Assembly (NCBI RefSeq): GCF_000003605.2
Contig: NW_003116456.1
Location: forward strand, 243,817-262,850
Length of the DNA stretch: 19,034 nt
Direction: 5' to 3'
From: Saccoglossus kowalevskii
Lineage: Eukaryota; Hemichordata; Enteropneusta; Harrimaniidae
The position numbers were made by a program, and so were the translations under genes. The notes under the pieces are model-generated. The model worked only from the letters and a program-made list of their open reading frames with translations. It searched no databases and was not told the DNA's origin. Every line of letters starts with the position of its first letter. Position 1 is the stretch's first letter. Positions 11,296 to 19,034 of this stretch are shown piece after piece.

Positions 11296-11395
11296 GTTAC
11301 TCGGCAACGAGACTAAAAGGTAAGCCGCCGTTGCCGCGCAACGAGGCTAAAAAGTAAACCGCCATTGCCTTGCGCCGCGGCTTAAACTGTGATCC
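11296..11395 (+). repeat. GC-rich 34-bp tandem repeat with hairpin arms
   Basis: Two adjacent 34-base copies (11296-11329 and 11330-11363) share the frame GTT.C...GCAACGAG.CTAAAA.GTAA.CCGCC. A more diverged partial third copy follows from 11364. Copy 2 contains a clean inverted repeat, CGTTGC-CGC-GCAACG (11329-11343), and copy 1 has the same arms with a mismatch. The arms resemble paired RFX half-sites with shorter spacing than the classic X-box. The block is much richer in GC than the intron around it. Confidence 0.75.
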
Positions 11396-11435
11396 TGACT
11401 CTTATCCCCAAGTTATAACGCGCTTGAAAAATAAT

Positions 11436-11843
11436 ATGTCTGGGAAAGTCATCCTCAGCAGAGAGGTGGTGATCATCGACACTCTTCGTTTGGGAACTGC
11501 GACTGAAACACTTCACCGAGCCGCCGGTCATGCAGTAAAATTATTTGCAGAAAACCAAACAAATTGTGACGATAATCCCATTGTAACATTCCCAGTTACA
11601 AGTATCCCAACAAATATTGTCGACTCTATTTTGTTCAGTTCTTTGAGTTATTCTTTTATTTATTTTTCTATTCTTCTAATTATTACGATCCGAATCATGG
11701 CTGACCATATAAATATTTTTCCTTTTGTATTTTGCATTTACGCGTGTGGTCGCCCAGTGTATACCGTTTATGATGTGACAATACGCTTCCATCTACGCGT
11801 TTACAAGATATATCTTTTGACTTCTCAGTCACCAAGAAAATAG
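11436..11843 (+). other. Unassigned open frame in intron 1, 135 codons from ATG
   Basis: This is the longest open frame in the intron; it stays open back to about 11370 if an ATG start is not required. The first half (about 11380-11620) is less AT-rich than its surroundings and predicts a soluble-looking segment. The second half is hydrophobic and AT-biased. I recognise no domain, transposon signature or splice-bounded exon. A chance frame or the remnant of an inserted element are both likelier than a functional gene. Confidence 0.12.
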
Positions 11844-11938
11844 TGGCTGAATATGCAATTAGTTGTTAATTATCAAGTACACAACAGGAAACCAGAAACA
11901 TCCTGCAGACGTGTATCTAGTTTCCTTTACACAATGAA

Positions 11939-12066
11939 TTTTCTTAGAATCTAGTGGCGGAATATCAAATGTTATATCCACAGAATTTTTCAGAATTCAT
12001 TACAGCTGGTACCCGGTATCATGTGGATAAGGATTTTCTTAGAATCAAGTTATGAAGTATCAAGTG
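11939..12066 (+). repeat. Diverged direct repeat, period about 95 bp
   Basis: TTTTCTTAGAATC followed by a similar TATCAA(A/G)TG ending occurs at 11939 and again at 12034. A nearby short duplication of CGTAGAAGAATC lies at about 12083-12107. The copies are too diverged to define the unit exactly. Confidence 0.45.
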
Positions 12067-12778
12067 ACTATCCGTAGTGAATTATCGTAGAAGAATCCGT
12101 AGAAGAATCTATTACATTGTTATATATGCACAATAGAACATAGAATACCGAGCTGTAATAGTAGTATCCATTGCTCAAAACAACATAAAACTATTTAACG
12201 ATCCTCAGATTTATGATCCGTTCGATATTTTGTAAATGTTTGGATGCTATGAACGCCATGCAGTTAATAAAATAATAAATGCGTTTATGATTTTTGTCAT
12301 GGTAACAATGCGTCGTTCATACGAGTTAACTTCAACGAAAATCGTCGCATGCATTCATTCATATGGCAACATTTTTTGTTTTGCATTTTCAGTAAAAACA
12401 TTCTACATTCATTCTACAGACAATAATCACCATTATCTGACATAATAAAATCAATTTATCTTTCTTTAAATTAAAAGGCTTAAATAAAAATGTATTGCGA
12501 TATTTCAGTCTTGATTAATAGATGAACGATTACGGCAACACAATGATCAGTACGAGGTATGTGACGCGCGACATCAATCGTCTCACCCGCAAGAGTATAC
12601 ATAGCTATCAGTGGCAGTATAAATCATAGCTAATGGTGGGTTTTCATATATTTAAAATACCCTGAGTGAGAATGCGTGATTTAATGAAGATACGCAGTGA
12701 ACAATGATTGAATAATGTGAACAGTTCAAATCATATTGAAAAGGCCATTAGGTGTTGGCCTCAGGGCAGGTACTTATT

Positions 12779-12794
12779 ACGTGCAATTGCACGT
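12779..12794. promoter_or_regulatory. Perfect 16-bp palindrome
   Basis: ACGTGCAATTGCACGT reads identically on both strands. Each arm carries an ACGTG core of the type read by bHLH-PAS factors such as HIF. It may bind a dimeric factor within intron 1, but the sequence shows no function by itself. Confidence 0.35.
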
Positions 12795-14409
12795 CTCGTA
12801 TGAGTGTACTAGATATTGATTTATTGAATTATGCCATTCAGGTACAGCCATTGTGCATATGAAAAGAATCTCATTTACATTAATAAGCTGAACAAAGTGA
12901 GTTGTGTTTTTATGAAAATGAGAAATATATTTTCAAATAGTGCGTTGTAGAAAAACAACGTGTTTATACAAAGTGTAACGTCTGTATAGAAAGCATTGAT
13001 CATTTACTCTGATCTTATATAATGTTAACTTAGTGTGCCTTAGTCCTACATACTATTTACCAATTGATTTTAATGAATTTTACCGTCCTAACATTAACAA
13101 TTATTTCCAATCACGACAATCAATTATTTTTCGCTGTCATCATAGCTTACTTTGATATTCCACAGTTATCCACATTTTTGCTCTAATGAAAAAAGGTCAA
13201 AGGACTTAAGTAATAACAAGACGCGTTGGGATGACGTCAGCAATGTACCGTCCACCTTAATGATCACTTCATCTTGCGATTATCAAAGGTCATTCCCGAT
13301 TATAACTTGGTGGCATTGCAGACTGGTTCAGTTTTTCCTCCATTATTATTATCCCGATGAATACATCAGCAAGACATTTATGTCCGTGCACATGTACATT
13401 ACCAGTAGGTCACATACTTCTGTTCAAACAAAATAAAATACCACAACTTGATATTGAATAATCAAACTAAATGGACTGGAAAGCAAATATCGACAAAACT
13501 GAAAAGACAAAGGACACCAGAACCTACCTATATAGTATGGGTTCCTGGGTGACAGAGTTTGTACTGGCTTAACATTCCCTGAGACTGCATATATGTAATG
13601 CTATATTAGCTATATATCAGCATAGCTATATTAGCATAAATGTAGTTGGTAGAAACTATAAATAGTTTAAGGTTGGGAATCAATCTCCCAGGCATAGTTC
13701 TATACCACGAATATATCTCTGCCGCCACGCGATCTTATGCTTGTCATTGAATGGTCGATGCGTCACAGCGGTACTACTTTCAAAGACGCGCACCAAAACA
13801 TTGCCATGCAGATGTTCGATTTTCGAACCCAACGAAATCGTATGCGTTGTTTGTAGATTCTGGCTATTTTCACAGTGAGAAGCTCATTTTTTTAACTTTC
13901 CTTGGCACAAACGGAGTGGCAATAGAACGTGTTCGCTGTCAATACCACGAAGTGCTTTCCTTTCTTCATATGTCTTCGCCTAGCGATCGACAGGGCCGTC
14001 AGCTTGATGAACCGGGTAACACCTTAGTAACGGTTATTACGCCATGGAATTATTTTCTTTTGTAAATTATAACTATTTCATCGTTTTCAGTGCGTTTGCA
14101 AAAAAGTCATTATCAGCTATCGATGAAATATTTTAAAACTTGTTTATCAGTAGGAATAAATCAACACTATAACCCTCTAATAACAAAAATACACAAGTAA
14201 TACGCGTAGTAAAAGCCTTGTGGCGTTTCACCACAAAATGGCGGTACGTGGTGGCAGAGGTACTTTCGGTGTTCTAGCCGCAAGGAACTCTGGGAAGGAG
14301 AATGGTTGGAAATGACACAGCAGATGTTCATCTTTTCTATTTTTAATAATACCTATTAGAAGTATCTTAAATATTTTGTAATGTCGCACCTGCAGCATCT
14401 TCGCCATAT

Positions 14410-14440
14410 CACAGTCACTCATCCCAGTAGAGTGACTGTG
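14410..14440. repeat. Perfect 11-bp inverted repeat (hairpin)
   Basis: The left arm CACAGTCACTC (14410-14420) and right arm GAGTGACTGTG (14430-14440) pair without mismatch around a 9-base loop. An ATAT on each side can extend the stem past a GCC bulge. It lies at the edge of a less AT-rich patch (about 14220-14440) that may be an old inserted element. The minus-strand frame through it (14228-14422) is unrecognised. Confidence 0.8.
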
Positions 14441-14514
14441 GCCATATACAGCTATAAAGCCAACGTATATTTAAGTGCGCTCTCTCTCTCTGGCAATGCT
14501 ACAGATATTTTCTT

Positions 14515-15010
14515 CGGACAAAACTGAGACGGACGGACAAAAGTTAACAGCAGAAGATTTTCTTTTCAGGCAAAGATTTTTTTTCATTTTCACGCTACTA
14601 CACTAAAGAAACACATTTATGAAATATGGCCTACCGTGAAAAGTGTGCATGATGCAACCTATATGCTCTCAGTTAGCCGAGGGTCCATAGCTCTTCTTGT
14701 GTCGGCTTTTAGTCTTTCTGATGGTATTTTAGTTATTATTAAATTTGTTGTTTTTTGATATCAGGATTATATCGACAAAAAAGGATTATGGTTGCGTAAC
14801 ATAAGGCGTCCGACGCCAAATGGGGTCGTTATAGCTGCATCCCGGACAAAACTGTACACCAGATTATTTTCGCCCAGCCAGAGAGTGAGCTGAAATTTTC
14901 CTATATGTTACACAAACTATTTTGATCAATTCAATGTGTTTCCCACTTTTTACTATAATACCACACGTAAGAAATACAGCTATGAAATACGGCCACCGTG
15001 AAATGCGAGG
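14515..15010 (+). repeat. Diverged direct duplication about 330-360 bp apart
   Basis: Two anchors recur in the same order. CGGACAAAACTG is at 14515 and 14843. A roughly 45-base block ending TATGAAATA(T/C)GGCC(T)ACCGTGAAA lies at about 14597-14640 and 14960-15003 and matches at about four bases in five by eye. The offsets of 328 and 363 imply an indel of about 35 bases. It is either two copies of the same old interspersed repeat or a local duplication. Confidence 0.6.
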
Positions 15011-15112
15011 TGTGTCTATGTGTTAATAACAGAGAATTATAAGACTATTGGGTGCACCTCATTGAAAAGGTACAATCCAGTGCTCAAAGCTGTACAACGA
15101 ATTTGTTCGGCG

Positions 15113-15256
<144 letters not shown>

Positions 15257-15318
15257 CTTAGTTAGTTAGTTAATTATTTAGTTAATAATTTAGTTAGTTA
15301 GTTAGTTTTTAGTTAATA
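15257..15318 (+). repeat. Degenerate TTAG/GTTA repeat
   Basis: Runs of TTAGTTAGTTAG broken by AATTATT directly follow the TTTA array. They look like a diverged extension of it. Confidence 0.75.
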
Positions 15319-16254
15319 GAAGAAAACATCTTGCAGCGCGTGTATATGTCGCACCACACTTAACTAATAAAAATGTACATTTCTAAAATTCTGAACAGAA
15401 TATTTCCGATATTTCATTAGGGTCTAAATTTACTAGTTCATTTCATTTCAATTGAATTATTTATGTTATTTGCTACCTGAAATAGTATTGTTTCGTTGAA
15501 TTATGTAGTTACTTCTAGAAATTACTCGTACATAGCTGTGAGTTGCTGTGTATTTGATAGCTGGTGAGACACTTTATTCAAATTAATCTTCTTTTATTTA
15601 GTAACTCACTTTAATTGAGTTGTTAATTGTCACTTTCAATCCAGTTTAAATACCTTAACACTGAGTTAAATTATCACTGCGCTATTATTACATCACGCAC
15701 CCTCCAACGACACAGGCAGCTGTTGGTTGTATCAAAGGACGTTTGGGCAGCATGTAAGAATTTGGAGGCACGACAAAAATAATTCAGTAAAGCACGAAGA
15801 TGTTAAAGGCAGACAATCGCGTATAATGATATAAACATTTCAATACACGCACGAAATGCAAACAGAATTTATGTTTGTGTGTGAAACCTGTATAATATGA
15901 AAGTTTCAAAATGTGAATTTGTTGTGTAAGTGAACAACAAATCGAAGCGCTACTTCCATGTATATTTCTCTTAAATAACAGATTTCATATCACCGAGCAC
16001 TGAACTAAAAACGTGACAAAACACAACTAATTGCGTTGAAGGACATTGAAGTTGTAATTTTACAACTAAGTGGATTAATCAGGCTTCAGTGGATATAAGT
16101 GTGTAGTGATATGCTTTATTTCTGCAAATAATATTTCCCAGTGGCTGGAAAAGTGTGTATGCTTTACTGAACCTGACAGTACATTGAGTCATTGAAATCG
16201 TGTTTTGGGGGGTTTATAAATTGTTACATGATTTGATTTTTATTCTTTTCACAG

Positions 16255-16547
16255 GCGACTTGCTGGCAGTGATTGTTGTCGGGTTCCACGTCACTGAGTT
16301 CTACCGAGTCACGTGGTCTGTTTTATGGTACCATGATATACAATGCATCATCCATCGCTTCTTCAGATACATTGGCTTTAACATAACTGTGTTCAACATG
16401 GTTGCAATAGCAGTTGATCGCTACTTTGCGATCTGTCACCCAATACGGTTTCGAATGAATTTTTCACTGAAAAGGACGAAGATTATTCTTGTGTTTCTTT
16501 GGATACTGACACTCGCTGCGTCATCGCCAACTCTATTCATGTTTAAA
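16255..16547 (+). CDS. Class A GPCR, exon 2 (TM2 to TM4)
   Basis: This exon supplies residues 119-216. It begins with the split Gly codon and D120 (D2.50, the sodium-site Asp in LAIGD). TM2 runs to about residue 137 and ECL1 carries W139. C149 is C3.25, the partner of the ECL2 cysteine. TM3 leads to D173-R174-Y175 (DRY), exactly 24 residues after C149. ICL2 carries CHPIRFR. TM4 has W201 (W4.50) and P210. The TM3 stretch FNMVAIAVDRYFAIC resembles cholecystokinin-type peptide receptors, which is a family impression and not a ligand assignment. The exon ends with K216 at AAA|GTAAGT, an ideal donor, in phase 0. The frame runs on into the intron to 16649, but that extension has no TM5 features and is read-through, unless intron retention makes a truncated four-helix form. 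Confidence 0.92.
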
Positions 16548-16744
16548 GTAAGTATTGAGTTCCGTGTATTTCTGATTATCCTGACGTTCCACGCGGGATG
16601 TATCAAAACAACGCGAGATGTATCAAATCACGAGAGATCACAAGTATGAAATTGCAGTTATTGGATATTTACACGCAAAATTAGAATTCTGAAATGCATG
16701 AAATTGGCTTGTGTACAAATTCCATAATTATTAAACAATCATAG

Positions 16745-17083
16745 TCTATTTCACAATACCTTTTTTGCCTTGGTCCAGCTCACCGTATCCAATTATTTAA
16801 ATTTACATGTTGTAATCATAGGTTACCTATTATGGCTGGTCGTTATCAAAATGTTGCTACTCATGATAGAATATGTATCTTATGCCCATACAATTATATT
16901 GGTGATGAATGTCACTATCTGTTTGAGTACATAGCTTTCCACACAATAAGGAAACAATTATTAAAACCGTATTATCGTTTTAGAGCAAATACATTAAAAA
17001 TAGAGCAATTATTCAATTCATCAAAACAACTTAAATTATTAAACCTTTCTAAGTTTTGTAATTATATTATGAAGCAGTTTTAA
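16745..17083 (+). pseudogene. Decayed LINE reverse-transcriptase protein, C-terminal end
   Basis: The translated frame reads LFKFTCCNHRLPIMAGRY, then RICILCPYNYIGDECHYLFE, then NTLKIEQLFNSS and LSKFC before the stop. This order is familiar from the extreme C-terminus of non-LTR retrotransposon polyproteins in molluscs, cnidarians and other animals. They end in a CxxC...H...C knuckle followed by a basic, leucine-rich tail. Here CxxC and H are present, but the last knuckle cysteine position appears to be Tyr. A TAG in the same frame at 16742 precedes the recognisable part, and no polymerase core is present. It is a 5'-truncated dead copy on the same strand as the host gene. The nearest ATG (16832) is internal to the homology and not a real start. 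The 3' end of the element beyond 17083 is not defined. Confidence 0.8.
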
Positions 17084-17855
17084 CTGCTGTCAAAGTTTGT
17101 GTATACTGGAATTAAATTGTATTGGGATTGGTGTCATTCATGTTATTACGAGACTGTGAAAAGAAATATAAACATATACATGTTATTGACTGACAAATGA
17201 TATAACAAATTAGATGAGATATAACGAAATAAATCTCTAAAACAGTCACGTATCACTTTTCTATTATACTCAATCTAGCTCAATAACTGATAGTAGAAGT
17301 AAGTTATCACAGACGGGTTCAATTCCCCCCAATAGGTGTACACATTCTCTGTGTGTATAATATCACAACACCGATCAATTATCAAATTATCCGGGCACAA
17401 TTTATTGTAGATGTTCCTAATCGTTTAATTTCCACAAAAGCTGGTAATTTCCACAAAATGTGGGTAATCTTTATAAAATCGAACTCTGATGAAAACCAAA
17501 ATGAAAGAAAAACAGATGAATTGCACAACTTTGTCAGAAATTGTGTTATGGGTGCGAAAGGAACACTTGGTGACTAAGTTAAAATTTCGTCATTCATTTT
17601 TACTTCATAAAATTATGTGTACATAAGATTTTCATACTTTACTTTTTCAAATATTATGTATTATATCACTTATTTGTAGTATGGCAGGAAATTTATCATT
17701 GTGTGTTGATTGGCCAACTATTCTGAATCAATAATTGAAAAATCAACAAGTAGTGTTTCTTAGCTTTTTAACTGTATCGGCATTGTAGGATTACATCATG
17801 TATGAATTCGACTAGGAGAAAATGTTATTTTTTTAATTACCTGGTAAATACATAT

Positions 17856-17903
17856 GTACACTGTCTAAGTGTGCCACTAGATAATTACACTAGATAAGTG
17901 TAC
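17856..17903. repeat. Imperfect inverted repeat with GTACACT ends
   Basis: GTACACT at 17856-17862 is matched by AGTGTAC at 17897-17903. Pairing continues inward to about 17 bp with a few mismatches. A direct repeat, CTAGATAA, also lies inside. It is possibly a small foldback element. Confidence 0.55.
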
Positions 17904-18177
17904 GTGTAGTGTAGGAATTGTTGAAAAAACTGAAACGACACTGAGTTTTCGAAATTGCTGCATGGGGTGTTAACTACGGCTTCTATTGTTTACAAAAAGT
18001 TTTGAATATGAACAGAAACGAATAAATGTCTCTCTAAACACTATTTTTAATATGGAAAGTTTCTTATAATTATTGTGAGTTGTATATGGGAAGATATACT
18101 CAGTATATTTTGTATATCAGATTTCAAATTGTAATTATTCACCAAAAACTTTCTTCTATGTATTAATTTGATTTTAG

Positions 18178-18774
18178 GCAATCTACAACAGTGGAGACCA
18201 TGGTGCAACGTACACTGGGAAGACACCATTTGCCTGTAAGCTGGTGCTACCATTTGGACCATGGTATCGACATTTCAAGGCCTTCTATTTCAACTTTGTG
18301 CTTTTTTTTATCCCAAGTTTTGTAACTATGATACTGTACAGTATCATTGTGTATGAAGTGTGGAAGAGTACAAGAGGCATTGTGGGTAAGGCGGGAACGA
18401 ACAAAAAGGTGGACAACGTGCACTGGAAAACAGCTCGCACACTATTGGTCGTATTTTTTGCGTATTTTTTCTGTTACGTTCTGTTCTGTACATACAATCT
18501 GTTCTTTATATATTTACCAGAAAACGCCCTACACCCGATGATCAAAAACGTTGGATTAATTCTCCCATACGCCAATAGCTGCTCGAACCCCATCATTTAC
18601 TCATTCATGACCCCCCAGTTTCGTAAAGCATGTCGGGAGTTAATTTGTGGCCGTCAAGTTCGAGAGACTTCAACGAGTCAGAGTTTATACACTGTGGATT
18701 GTGATAGGAACACTGCACACTCTATGTGCGATATGTCAAGTGTCAATTCGGTCTATGCAGACGGGGACAATTAG
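18178..18774 (+). CDS. Class A GPCR, exon 3 (ECL2, TM5-TM7, C-tail)
   Basis: The last coding exon gives residues 217-414 and the TAG stop. ECL2 carries C236, the expected disulphide partner of C149. TM5 (about 249-272) has P262 (P5.50) and Y270 (Y5.58). ICL3 is short and basic. TM6 (about 300-323) reads FFAYFFCYVLF: C6.47 (C315) is kept, but W6.48 is Tyr (Y316) and P6.50 is Leu (L318). TM7 has the N7.45-S-C string and N353-P-I-I-Y357 (NPxxY). Helix 8 follows as FRKAC, with C368 and C373 as possible palmitoylation sites. The tail is Ser/Thr-rich, suiting kinase and arrestin regulation. The exon is fully open with a strong acceptor. The whole protein is 414 residues, normal for the class. YANSCSNPIIYSFM again recalls cholecystokinin-type receptors, but the ligand is unknown. 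Confidence 0.93.
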   Translation, partial: AIYNSGDHGATYTGKTPFACKLVLPFGPWYRHFKAFYFNFVLFFIPSFVTMILYSIIVYEVWKSTRGIVGKAGTNKKVDNVHWKTARTLLVVFFAYFFCYVLFCTYNLFFIYLPENALHPMIKNVGLILPYANSCSNPIIYSFMTPQFRKACRELICGRQVRETSTSQSLYTVDCDRNTAHSMCDMSSVNSVYADGDN

Positions 18775-18880
18775 GGATATTTGTGTTGTTATCTACATTG
18801 CAACTTTCTATTAAATATAAATTTTGCGCCCACACACACATACATTCACACTGCTTTAATAAATACACTTTGCATACTAT
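18775..18880 (+). promoter_or_regulatory. 3' UTR with poly(A) signals
   Basis: ATTAAA at 18810-18815 and AATAAA at 18858-18863 follow the receptor stop codon. The second would place cleavage near 18875-18885. A short CA-rich run (from about 18829) lies between them. The remaining bases to the window end show no further gene. Confidence 0.65.
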
Positions 18881-19034
18881 ACATAAAAGGCGTAAATATT
18901 GATGAAATAGTTACATGAAATATACATTTATAGCGTGGTTGAATATTTCTTTCTTTTAACGCTACGAAAAGGAGAATATGAGTAAGTAAAAAATTCGATT
19001 AATAAAACTGAGTAACATAGAAAAATATAAAGTC

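Larger units (their letters stand above)
16548..18177 (+). other. Receptor intron 2, phase 0, 1630 bp
   Basis: The donor is GTAAGT, and the acceptor TTAATTTGATTTTAG ends at 18177. Removing it joins K216 to A217 in frame. It holds the LINE remnant listed separately, a hairpin at 17856-17903 and a short unassigned open frame at 17353-17577 with no recognised motif. Confidence 0.9.

Noticed and set aside
17353-17577. 74-codon frame in intron 2
   Set aside because: It lacks an ATG at its start and has no known motif; probably chance or part of the repeat debris.
18047-18262. Minus-strand frame over the exon 3 start
   Set aside because: Antisense shadow of exon 3 and the end of intron 2.
18347-18541. 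Second plus-strand frame within exon 3
   Set aside because: Alternative-frame shadow; only the other frame carries TM5-TM7 motifs.

Overview
The window looks like nuclear DNA from an invertebrate animal. It is AT-rich, mostly non-coding, has long tetranucleotide microsatellites and LINE debris, and carries one gene split by canonical GT-AG introns. It shows no sign of bacterial gene packing. The lineage cannot be fixed from sequence alone. The LINE tail in intron 2 is of a kind common in molluscs and other marine invertebrates, so a lophotrochozoan is my guess, not a demonstration.

The only gene I can support runs on the + strand from about 9393 to about 18880. Three exons (9393-9747, 16255-16547, 18178-18774) join in frame across a phase-1 and a phase-0 intron. 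They give an uninterrupted 414-residue class A (rhodopsin-like) G-protein-coupled receptor. It has a glycosylation-rich N-tail, GN in TM1, LAIGD in TM2, the TM3 and ECL2 cysteines, DRY, W in TM4, P in TM5, NPIIY in TM7, and a short palmitoylatable C-tail. By eye TM3 and TM7 look most like peptide receptors of the cholecystokinin-like type, but the ligand is unknown. The odd point is TM6, where the usual CWxP motif reads CYVL, so both the toggle tryptophan and the kink proline are gone.

Layout: 1-9392 is upstream DNA without a convincing gene. It holds a possible LINE 3' end near 841-955, a short hydrophobic ORF at 440-688 of doubtful reality, an 18-G run at 5626, a near-perfect RFX X-box palindrome at 7714, a TATA box at 8758, and a 14-bp direct repeat just before the start codon. 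Intron 1 (9748-16254) carries most of the repeats: an ATGA microsatellite, a GC-rich 34-bp tandem repeat with X-box-like arms, a 16-bp palindrome, an 11-bp-stem hairpin, a diverged direct duplication and a 36-copy TTTA microsatellite. Intron 2 (16548-18177) contains the decayed C-terminal end of a LINE reverse-transcriptase protein. A short 3' UTR with ATTAAA and AATAAA signals follows the stop.

I see no multi-gene system, CRISPR array, rRNA or intact tRNA. The potentially new biology here is a receptor with an atypical TM6 and several palindromic non-coding elements of unknown role.
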